Part shown: positions 1 through 5,358 of the stretch, one piece after another
Numbering within the stretch: position 1 is the first letter of the stretch
How the letters are laid out: every line of letters starts with the position of its first letter
Source of the DNA: Oscillospiraceae bacterium
Lineage (GTDB): Bacteria; Bacillota; Clostridia; Oscillospirales; Ruminococcaceae
Reading direction: 5' to 3'
NCBI GenBank assembly: GCA_016302655.1
Contig: JAEDNF010000120.1
Location: forward strand, 1-5,384
Length of the DNA stretch: 5,384 nt
Program-made: the position numbers and the translations under genes
Notes under the pieces: model-generated
Database searches by the model: none
Told to the model about the DNA's origin: nothing
Seen by the model: the letters and a program-made list of their open reading frames with translations, nothing else

Positions 1-7
1 CCCAATA

Positions 8-70
8 GGGGCGAGGGTGCGATTCTATCAGCCTTACGGCTGATTTTCAAAAGCTTCGCTTTTGAGCCCC
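8..70. other. Three-way-junction-like palindromic fold
   Basis: Seen in the sequence: GGGGC (8-12) is complementary to GCCCC (66-70). This outer stem encloses two perfect hairpins: ATCAGCC/GGCTGAT (27-33 with 38-44, loop TTAC) and TCAAAAGC/GCTTTTGA (47-54 with 58-65, loop TTC). Together they could fold into a compact two-hairpin domain closed by a GC clamp. It matches no riboswitch or RNA family I recognise. The hairpins are strand-symmetric, so direction is undetermined. It could be part of a structured RNA, a repetitive extragenic palindrome, or the end of an element that starts before the window. Confidence 0.5.
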
Positions 71-89
71 GAATATTAAGGAAGGGGTT

Positions 90-225
90 GCAGGCATGGA
101 TGCCTGCCAGTGAGCGCACAGAGCGTGGCACGGCATGGATGCCGGTAAGTGGACGCCATCAAAGCGCGTTAGGACAACGCGCCCAAAGCGTCCACAAAGG
201 ATAGCCACGCAAACTAAGCGCTCAC
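90..225. repeat. Nested palindromic element with duplicated module
   Basis: Seen directly: a hairpin GCAGGCA/TGCCTGC (90-96, 101-107, loop TGGA) is followed by stems nested one inside another. Stem A is GTGAGCGC (110-117) with GCGCTCAC (218-225). Stem B is GCGTGGC (123-129) with GCCACGC (204-210). Inside B lie a hairpin CGGCA/TGCCG (131-135, 140-144, loop TGGA) and stem D, GTGGACGC (149-156) with GCGTCCAC (188-195). Inside D is hairpin E, GCGCGTT/AACGCGC (164-170, 176-182, loop AGGAC). All listed stems are perfect complements. Hairpin plus stem A and hairpin plus stem D look like two copies of one module, each ending in CACAAAGG. Possible identities are a REP/MITE-like repeat that inserted into itself, or a structured non-coding RNA. 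I recognise no named family. The structure is certain on paper; its function is unknown. Confidence 0.65.
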
Positions 226-238
226 AAAGGGATGGGGA

Positions 239-290
239 TATAGAGCTTGCTCTATTATATGTAAAATATAGACTTTTTCTATAAAATTAA
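239..290 (+). promoter_or_regulatory. AT-rich possible promoter region of the yjbQ operon
   Basis: This AT-rich stretch lies between the structured left end and the first gene. It contains an ATAGAG/CTCTAT hairpin (240-245, 250-255, loop CTTG), -10-like hexamers TAAAAT (262-267) and TATAAA (280-285), and a weak TATAG/CTATA dyad (267-271, 279-283) around a T-run. No good -35 box lies at 17 nt from either hexamer; TTGCTC (247-252) is too close to TAAAAT. The word ATATGTAAAATATA (257-270) recurs at 5294-5307 before the last gene. The promoter assignment is therefore inferred from composition and position. Confidence 0.3.
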
Positions 291-304
291 GCGGCAATGC
301 CGCT
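290..304 (+). promoter_or_regulatory. GC hairpin just upstream of the yjbQ ribosome binding site
   Basis: AGCGGC (290-295) pairs perfectly with GCCGCT (299-304) around an AAT loop. It ends 6 nt before the Shine-Dalgarno sequence GAAAGGA (311-317), which precedes the ATG at 326 by 8 nt. In the transcript it could influence translation initiation or protect the 5' end. It is not followed by a T-run, so it is not an intrinsic terminator. Its GGCA/TGCC arms echo the two GGCATGGATGCC hairpins upstream. Confidence 0.45.
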
Positions 305-325
305 GATAATGAAAGGATATGCCTT

Positions 326-712
326 ATGAACAACTTCAAGCAGACATTTACAATCACGATTCCCTCAAAAACAGGCTATATGGACCTTACCGATGATGTA
401 ATGGAATGTGTTCGCAGAGCCAATATCAAAAACGGTATATGCACCGTATCGACTATGCACACTACCGCTTCGGTTTTCACTGCAACAAACGATCCCGAGG
501 CTCTGAACGGTTATCTTAAATATTACGAAAAGGTGACTACCCTTGCGGAAGAACAGTACAGAGCGGCTATCTGCCATCAGCTTGCAGGCAACGGCGTAAC
601 AACGGCTGTCTGCGACGGAGAGATAGCTCTCGGCCTTTCTCAGTTCATCATATATATGGATTTTGACGGTGAACGGGAGAAGATCGTTGAAATAAACATT
701 ATCGGTGAATAA
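326..712 (+). CDS. YjbQ/UPF0047 family protein
   Basis: A 128-residue soluble protein, close to the usual 130-140 of the YjbQ/UPF0047 family. That family is often labelled secondary thiamine-phosphate synthase from weak activity and complementation data; its true role is unsettled. Seen: an N-terminal strand pattern with GYMDLTDDV (17-25), the family hallmark HTTAS (45-49), NDPEAL (55-60), LGLSQ (102-106, where relatives usually have LGxWQ), DGEREK (114-119) and the typical IIGE terminus (125-128). No signal peptide or membrane segment. Odd: the segment between HTTAS and the second half is shorter than usual, and the family's DDxxAHxK-type His appears absent (Ala81 at that spacing, with a His at 84). 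GAAAGGA at 311-317 supports this ATG. It is the first gene of the tight four-gene run. Family membership is confident; enzymatic activity is not. Confidence 0.88.
   Translation: MNNFKQTFTITIPSKTGYMDLTDDVMECVRRANIKNGICTVSTMHTTASVFTATNDPEALNGYLKYYEKVTTLAEEQYRAAICHQLAGNGVTTAVCDGEIALGLSQFIIYMDFDGEREKIVEINIIGE
704..708 (+). promoter_or_regulatory. Ribosome binding site deciding the glycosyltransferase start
   Basis: GGTGA lies inside the last codons of yjbQ and ends 5 nt before the ATG at 714. It matches the downstream half of the AAGGAGGTGATC consensus. An alternative GTG at 705 would overlap this site, has no comparable purine-rich sequence before it, and would add only three residues (MNN). 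Confidence 0.45.
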
Positions 713-713
713 T

Positions 714-1649
714 ATGATATCTGTAGTAATACCTGCTTATAACGAGCAGGAAAACATACCTGTTGCCGCCGAGAGACTTGGCGGCATATTAGCGCCGCTG
801 TCCGAATATGAGCTTATATTTGTAGACGATGGCTCAAAGGACGGTACATGGGCGCTTATAAAACAGCTCAGCGAAACGGACGAGCATATACGAGGACTTC
901 ACTTTTCACGAAATTTCGGCAAAGAGGGCGCTATTTTTGCAGGACTTAAAGCCGCTGACGGCGACTGCGTTGCGGTCATAGACTGCGATCTACAGCATCC
1001 GCCGGAGCTTCTTGAGAAGATGTACAGCGCATGGAAAGGCGGCGCAGAGGTAGTCGAAGCGGTAAAGTCGTCAAGAGGCCACGAGGGACTTATATATAAG
1101 CTGTTTGCAAAGACCTTTTACCGTATGATGAAAAACAGCTCTGATATCGACCTTGACGGAGCAAGCGACTATAAGCTGATGGACCGCAAGGTTGTAGACG
1201 CTCTTAACGAAATGCCCGAAAGGCTGACTTTTTTCAGGGCACTTTCAAGCTGGGTAGGCTTTACTACCGAAAAGATAAAATTTGATGTCGAGCCCAGAAA
1301 TGCCGGCAAGACAAAGTGGTCGTTCAGAAAGCTGTTCAGATATGCGCTCAGCTCTATCACCAGCTTTACGAATGTGCCGATGCATATTATTACCGTAACG
1401 GGAGTGCTGTTTTTCATATTCGCCGTTATACTGGGCATACAGACTATAGTCAACTTCTGTATGGGAACAGCCGCAGACGGCTTTTCGACAGTAATACTGC
1501 TGCTTCTTATCATAGGCAGTATACTTATGCTCGGTATCGGAATAGTAGGCTATTACATGAGCAAGATTTACGAGGAGATAAAACAGCGCCCACGCTATAT
1601 AATCAGCGAAGAAGCGGGACGCAGACAGAAAAACGAGGACAATAAATAA
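714..1649 (+). CDS. GtrB/CsbB-like membrane-anchored GT2 glycosyltransferase
   Basis: A 311-residue family 2 glycosyltransferase of the DPM1/GtrB/CsbB type, inferred to transfer a sugar from a nucleotide donor to undecaprenyl phosphate on the cytoplasmic face. The GT-A domain (about 1-220) shows SVVIPAYNE (3-11), VDDGSKDGT (37-45), SRNFGKEGA (65-73), the DxD-like DCDLQHPPE (90-98), DGASDYKLMDR (148-158), FFRALSSWVGF (173-183) and the basic AGKTKW motif (197-202). Two C-terminal membrane helices follow (about 225-248 and 257-282), then the characteristic KIYEEIKQRPRY (284-295). The start is set at ATG 714 because it places SVVIPAYNE at the N-terminus as in relatives and has GGTGA upstream; a GTG at 705 (314 residues) is possible. 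It starts 1 nt after yjbQ and its stop overlaps the next ATG (TAATG), so it is probably coupled to the YfhO gene. Sugar and acceptor identity cannot be read from the sequence. Confidence 0.93.
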   Translation: MISVVIPAYNEQENIPVAAERLGGILAPLSEYELIFVDDGSKDGTWALIKQLSETDEHIRGLHFSRNFGKEGAIFAGLKAADGDCVAVIDCDLQHPPELLEKMYSAWKGGAEVVEAVKSSRGHEGLIYKLFAKTFYRMMKNSSDIDLDGASDYKLMDRKVVDALNEMPERLTFFRALSSWVGFTTEKIKFDVEPRNAGKTKWSFRKLFRYALSSITSFTNVPMHIITVTGVLFFIFAVILGIQTIVNFCMGTAADGFSTVILLLLIIGSILMLGIGIVGYYMSKIYEEIKQRPRYIISEEAGRRQKNEDNK

Positions 1650-4453
1650 TGGCAACTATCAGAGAAAAAATGCTGTCAATTAGACATATCTGCTATAAGA
1701 ACGGATATCTGTTTGCGGCATTTCTTATCCCTGTGGCTATAATGAGTATAGCGTATATAACCTTTGGAATTTATCCCTTCGGCGAACGGTCGGTGCTGGC
1801 GCTTGACCTTAATGCACAGTATGTATTCTATTATGACTATGTGCATGATGTTATCGGCAACGGCGAAAGCCTGATGTATTCCTGGAGCAGAAACCTGTCG
1901 GGCGAGTTTATGGGCATTATCGGCTATTATCTTGCCAGCCCTTTCAGTCTTATTGTATGGTTATTCCCCAGAAGTATGATAACCGAGGGACTTCTTGCGA
2001 TGATGCTTGCAAAGTTCGGCACCTGCGGTGTTACCTTTGCGCTGTTTGCACATAAATCGCAGAAGCTGACAAAGACGACAGCGGCGCTTTTTGCACCGAT
2101 GTACGCACTTTGTGCATATATGGTAGTGCAGACAATGAACCCGATGTGGCTGGACTGCGTTATCGCTCTGCCGCTTGTTTGCTGGGGTATAGATTCTCTT
2201 ATCAAGGAGAACCGCTTCAGACTGCTTGTCGGTTCGCTTGTATATGCGTTTGTATCGAACTTCTACATAGGCTTTATGGTGGCGATATTTGCAACGCTTT
2301 ATTTTGTATGCCGTTATTTTTCTCTTGAGACTTATGTCGGCAACACAGCGGGAAATGTTGCAAGACGGTTTTGCGCAAAAGGCGTGTTTTTCGGAATATG
2401 CGGCGTAGTTTCCGCTATGATGAGCGCATTTATGCTGCTGCCCGTGTACAATTCATTGCAGAACGGAAAATTCAGCTTCACAGAGCCGGATTATTCGCTT
2501 GTTACCAATTTTGACATTGCGGATCTGTCACGAAAGCTGTTCGCTAACACCTACGATACCGTAAGGATGGAGGGACTGCCGTTTATCTTCTGCGGCTCGG
2601 TCGCTCTTGTGCTTGCGGCAGGCTTTTTCTGCTGTAAGGCGTTTTCGTTCAAGAAAAAGCTGGCAAGCGGTACGCTTATCGCTTTGCTTGTGGTGTGTAT
2701 GTATGTGCGCCCTGTCGATATGATGTGGCACGGCGGACAGATGCCGAACTGGCTTCCTTATCGCTATTCGTTCATGCTGTCGTTTATAATTGTCGCACTT
2801 GCGGCACAGTGCTTTGAACAGCTGAAAGAGCTTCAGGCAAAAACTATCGGAGCAATTACTCTTTGTTATATCGCTGCGATAATTTACATACAGTCAAAAG
2901 ATACGGTGATTGCTGAACTTGGTGACGGCGGAAGAGAGGTGTTTGACGGAATAACCGTCGCACTGCCTGCTATAGCGTTTGTTGCCGCCGCAGGAATATG
3001 CGTATATGCGGTGAAGCATCGTTTCAACGGCAAAAATCTGACAAAAACGGGCGTTATAGCGGTAACCTCGGTGATATGTGCAGAACTATGCTTCAATGCC
3101 ACAAGCACTCTTAACAAGATGCATAAGGATATAACCTTCTCGACGAGGGACAGCTATTTAAGCGTAGTACTTCCGCTTCGTGAAAAGGTGGAGCAGATAA
3201 AAAGCGAAGACGACGGCTTTTACCGTATTGAGAAGAACTTCTTCCGTTCGGTAAACGATCCTATGGCGGCAAATATGTACGGTCTTTCCCATTCGAGCAG
3301 TACGCTTAACTCAAAGGCTATTGATATGCTCGGATATTTCGGCTTTACCTCAAACGGTCATTATTCTCGTTTTTCGGGAAATACTCCGCTTACCTGCGAC
3401 ATTTTCGGGGTAAAATATATACTGAACACCGAAGGAAATACCACTTCGGTAATCGCTTCGGCAGATGATATAAGCGTCACCGAAAACTTAGACGCATTGC
3501 CGATAGGCTTTGTTGCAAACGGCAAGGTTTCACAGCTCGGGCTGTCTGAATATGATGTATTCGATAATCAGAATGATCTGCTCAATGCGCTGACGGGCGG
3601 CTACAGGGAGTTTTTCAAAGTATTCAGTGCAGACGGAATACCGTATGCCGAGAACTGCATAAAAGGCTCGTTTGAAAAACAGCACATCGGCTTTACAAAT
3701 CCAACAGGCGAAGCAAGCGTAACCTATACTATTACCGTACCGGACAGCGGCGAGGTATATATGTATCTCCCTACCGATTACGAGCGTGAGGCTACGCTGT
3801 ATGTCAACAGCGAATATAAGGGTATCTGCTTTGAAAGCGATAATCATAATATCAAGGATCTCGGCAGATTTGAACAGGGCGAAGAGGTTGAGATAAAGCT
3901 GGTGCTAAGACGAAGCGACCTTTATTTCAGAGAGCCTCAGTTTGCCGTTTACAACGAAGAAGCTGAACAGGCGGCAATAGCACAGCTTTGGGAAAAGAAC
4001 TCCGAAACCAAGGTAGAAAAGCTCAGCCAGACCGATATCCGCTTTACCGTAAACGCATCGGCAAACGATATACTGTTTACTACTATCCCTGCCGAAAAGG
4101 GCTGGACGGTATATGTTGACGGCAATGCCGTGGAGTACGGCACAGCGCTTAACGACGCTCTTATTACGGTAGAGCTTACCGAGGGCGAGCATATTGTAGA
4201 ATTAAAGTTCTTTGCCGCAGGACTGGGTACGGGTATTATACTGACGGTATGCGGTATACTGATATTTGTCGGAATGATACTGCTGTATCTGAAAATAAAA
4301 AAGCCTGTCAGATTGACGGCGGTAAAAAACAGAGCTTCGGATATTGACAAAACCGACAGCGATGATATAATTAACATATCCGACACAGAACAGACCGAAG
4401 CCGCTTTTCCCGAAGAAACAGCGGCAGAAGGAAAGGATGACAACACAGAATGA
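1649..4453 (+). CDS. YfhO-family GT-C-type membrane protein
   Basis: A 934-residue polytopic membrane protein of the YfhO family, slightly longer than B. subtilis YfhO. Known for the family: YfhO-type proteins have a GT-C architecture and, with a CsbB-type GT2, add sugars to envelope polymers such as lipoteichoic acid on the outer face. Seen: a first helix at about 20-40, then YPFG (42-45) and LDLNAQYVFYYDY (52-64), a first extracytoplasmic loop whose Asp53 sits where GT-C enzymes carry an acidic catalytic residue. YSWSRNLSGE (77-86), YYLASPF (93-99), MWLDCVIALPL and MPNWLPYRYSFM are family signatures. About a dozen helices fill the first half, followed by a roughly 350-residue extracytoplasmic domain ending in GWTVYVDG and GEHIVELKFF, a last helix (about 859-883) and a 51-residue acidic cytoplasmic tail. 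GAGG (1635-1638) precedes the start, which overlaps the GT2 stop by 1 nt. No frameshift is visible. Confidence 0.92.
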   Translation: MATIREKMLSIRHICYKNGYLFAAFLIPVAIMSIAYITFGIYPFGERSVLALDLNAQYVFYYDYVHDVIGNGESLMYSWSRNLSGEFMGIIGYYLASPFSLIVWLFPRSMITEGLLAMMLAKFGTCGVTFALFAHKSQKLTKTTAALFAPMYALCAYMVVQTMNPMWLDCVIALPLVCWGIDSLIKENRFRLLVGSLVYAFVSNFYIGFMVAIFATLYFVCRYFSLETYVGNTAGNVARRFCAKGVFFGICGVVSAMMSAFMLLPVYNSLQNGKFSFTEPDYSLVTNFDIADLSRKLFANTYDTVRMEGLPFIFCGSVALVLAAGFFCCKAFSFKKKLASGTLIALLVVCMYVRPVDMMWHGGQMPNWLPYRYSFMLSFIIVALAAQCFEQLKELQAKTIGAITLCYIAAIIYIQSKDTVIAELGDGGREVFDGITVALPAIAFVAAAGICVYAVKHRFNGKNLTKTGVIAVTSVICAELCFNATSTLNKMHKDITFSTRDSYLSVVLPLREKVEQIKSEDDGFYRIEKNFFRSVNDPMAANMYGLSHSSSTLNSKAIDMLGYFGFTSNGHYSRFSGNTPLTCDIFGVKYILNTEGNTTSVIASADDISVTENLDALPIGFVANGKVSQLGLSEYDVFDNQNDLLNALTGGYREFFKVFSADGIPYAENCIKGSFEKQHIGFTNPTGEASVTYTITVPDSGEVYMYLPTDYEREATLYVNSEYKGICFESDNHNIKDLGRFEQGEEVEIKLVLRRSDLYFREPQFAVYNEEAEQAAIAQLWEKNSETKVEKLSQTDIRFTVNASANDILFTTIPAEKGWTVYVDGNAVEYGTALNDALITVELTEGEHIVELKFFAAGLGTGIILTVCGILIFVGMILLYLKIKKPVRLTAVKNRASDIDKTDSDDIINISDTEQTEAAFPEETAAEGKDDNTE

Positions 4454-5220
4454 TACTTGCGGTTGATGTAGGCAATACAAATATAGTTTTCGGCGGATTT
4501 GACGGTGACGAGCTGAGATTCATCTCAAGGCTGAACACCCAGGTTTCCCGAATGGAAGACCAGTATGCGATAAAGCTGAAGGATATCCTATCACTTTACG
4601 GCTTTGAGAGCAAGGAGGTCACAGGCTGTATAATCTCATCGGTAGTACCGCCCATTACTCCCATGCTTGAACGGGGTATAGAAAAGCTCTGTAATGTAAA
4701 GCCTATAGTAGTATCTCCCGGTATAAAGACCGGACTTAATATAAAGATAGACGATCCGTCGGTGCTGGGAAGCGACCTTGCGTGTGCGGCGGTAGCGGCA
4801 AAGAACAAGTATCCTCTGCCGTGTATATTTGTCGATGTCGGCACCTGCCTTAAGATATTCGCACTTGATAAAAGCGGCGCACTGCTGGGCGGTGCGATAG
4901 CTCCGGGTCCCAGACTGTCCTTTGAGGCGCTGTCGGGCAAGACGGCTTCTCTGCCGCTTATCGGAGCAGAGCCTGTCGAAAGGATGATAGGCACAAACAG
5001 CCCCGACAGTATGAGGGCAGGCGTTATCGGCGGCATAGCCTGCATGATAGACGGTATGATAGAGCGCTATGAAGAGGTGCTGGGTGAAAAGGCGTCTATA
5101 GTAGCAACGGGAGGATATGCCGCACTTATAGCTCCGCTTTGCAGGCGTGAGCTTACGGTTGATCCCGACTTGGTTTTAGAGGGTTTGCATATTATCTACA
5201 AGAAAAATCAGAAGAAGTAA
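4450..5220 (+). CDS. coaX: Type III pantothenate kinase CoaX
   Basis: A 256-residue cytoplasmic protein, the normal CoaX length. It catalyses ATP-dependent phosphorylation of pantothenate, the first step of coenzyme A synthesis. Seen, in ASKHA-fold order: phosphate-1 motif DVGNTN (6-11), SSVVPP (63-68), GSDLACAAVAA (107-117), DVGTCLKIF (129-137), LGGAIAPG (146-153), SMRAGVIGG (187-195), the adenosine-site ATGG (219-222) and the C-terminal DPDLVLEGL (238-246). The family usually has GADR where this protein has GSDL: the Asp is kept (Asp109) but the Arg is replaced by Leu110. The usual GTATT is GTCLK. The rest is canonical, so I infer an active kinase. The ATG overlaps the YfhO stop by 4 nt (ATGA), with purine-rich AAGGAAAGGA (4428-4437) upstream, indicating coupling. 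The functional link to the glycosylation genes is unclear. A possible remnant gene follows 3 nt downstream. Confidence 0.95.
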   Translation: MILAVDVGNTNIVFGGFDGDELRFISRLNTQVSRMEDQYAIKLKDILSLYGFESKEVTGCIISSVVPPITPMLERGIEKLCNVKPIVVSPGIKTGLNIKIDDPSVLGSDLACAAVAAKNKYPLPCIFVDVGTCLKIFALDKSGALLGGAIAPGPRLSFEALSGKTASLPLIGAEPVERMIGTNSPDSMRAGVIGGIACMIDGMIERYEEVLGEKASIVATGGYAALIAPLCRRELTVDPDLVLEGLHIIYKKNQKK

Positions 5221-5223
5221 GCG

Positions 5224-5301
5224 ATGCTGTGGACGGAACCGACAGCTATACTTTCTGCGGTTACCGATCGTGAATTTTTCTCACTTGCGGATGATATGTA
5301 A
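5224..5301 (+). pseudogene. 25-codon ORF, possible dus gene remnant
   Basis: An ATG 3 nt after the coaX stop opens a 25-codon frame ending in TAA. Its middle reads AILSAVTDREFF, which lines up with the N-terminal motif of tRNA-dihydrouridine synthases (APMAGVTDRAFR-type): the A, VTDR and F positions match, with conservative changes L for M, S for A and A for G. Dus genes (dusB) commonly follow coaX or lie near it in Firmicutes (known context). Nothing resembling the rest of Dus follows. It could be a decayed remnant, a small peptide, or chance similarity in a short frame. Only weak AG-rich sequence (AGAAGAAG, overlapping the coaX end) precedes the ATG. Confidence 0.2.
5226..5246 (+). other. 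Imperfect hairpin after coaX
   Basis: GCTGTGG (5226-5232) can pair with CC-g-ACAGC (5239-5246), with one bulged G and an ACGGAA loop. It is followed by TATACTTTCT rather than a clean T-run, so any terminator role for the coaX operon is weak. It lies inside the 25-codon frame described for 5224-5301. Confidence 0.25.
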
Positions 5302-5309
5302 AATATATA
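5285..5309 (+). promoter_or_regulatory. AT-rich possible promoter before the last gene
   Basis: This contains the 14-nt word ATATGTAAAATATA (5294-5307), identical to 257-270, with -10-like TAAAAT (5299-5304) and TATATA (5304-5309). TTGCGG (5285-5290) is a partial -35 match but the spacing to either hexamer is too short for a standard sigma-A promoter. The start codon of the next gene is 65 nt downstream of the word, close to the 69 nt seen before yjbQ. The assignment rests on this parallel placement and AT-richness only. Confidence 0.3.
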
Positions 5310-5314
5310 ACCCT

Positions 5315-5345
5315 GCGAGGTACTCGCTGACAACGAGACTTCAGC
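5315..5345 (+). promoter_or_regulatory. Leader with two overlapping alternative hairpins
   Basis: GCGAG (5315-5319) pairs with CTCGC (5323-5327, loop GTA). Alternatively GCTGA (5326-5330) pairs with TCAGC (5341-5345), and a third option is CTCG (5323-5326) with CGAG (5334-5337). The options share bases at 5323-5327, so the first and second helices cannot both form completely. The second ends directly against the ribosome binding site AAAGGAG (5346-5352). This could be a small translational switch or chance; no known riboswitch consensus is apparent. Confidence 0.25.
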
Positions 5346-5352
5346 AAAGGAG
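5346..5352 (+). promoter_or_regulatory. Strong ribosome binding site of the downstream gene
   Basis: AAAGGAG lies 6 nt before the ATG at 5359. It is the best Shine-Dalgarno match in the window and is the main evidence that a gene starts there. Confidence 0.75.
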
Positions 5353-5358
5353 ATTTTT

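Noticed and set aside
1..204. Open + strand frame from position 1 to a TAG at 202-204 (67 codons, no start in view)
   Set aside because: It runs straight across the palindromic hairpins, its translation repeats AWMP from the duplicated hairpin cores and resembles no protein family. Openness is explained by the GC-rich repeat rather than by coding.
267..283. TATAG-ACTTTTT-CTATA as a terminator
   Set aside because: The T-run is in the loop rather than after the stem, and the stem is only five mostly A-T pairs.
1..325. Known riboswitch, T-box or other named leader RNA in front of yjbQ
   Set aside because: I looked for conserved cores of TPP, cobalamin, SAM, purine, THF, preQ1, fluoride and ZTP riboswitches and the T-box antiterminator motif and found none. 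The nested stems do not match their layouts.
3949..4446. 165-residue frame on the - strand inside the YfhO gene
   Set aside because: It is antisense to a well-supported gene, Ser/Val/Ile-rich with no family motifs and no proper ribosome binding site context; a shadow of codon bias.
4596..5045. 149-residue frame on the - strand inside coaX
   Set aside because: It lies opposite conserved CoaX motifs, is rich in Pro/Ser/Ala as typical for antisense shadows, and shows no recognisable domain.
5226..5256. Intrinsic terminator after coaX
   Set aside because: The hairpin has a bulge and is followed by TATACTTTCT, not a continuous T-run. No other strong hairpin-plus-T-run was seen in the gap.
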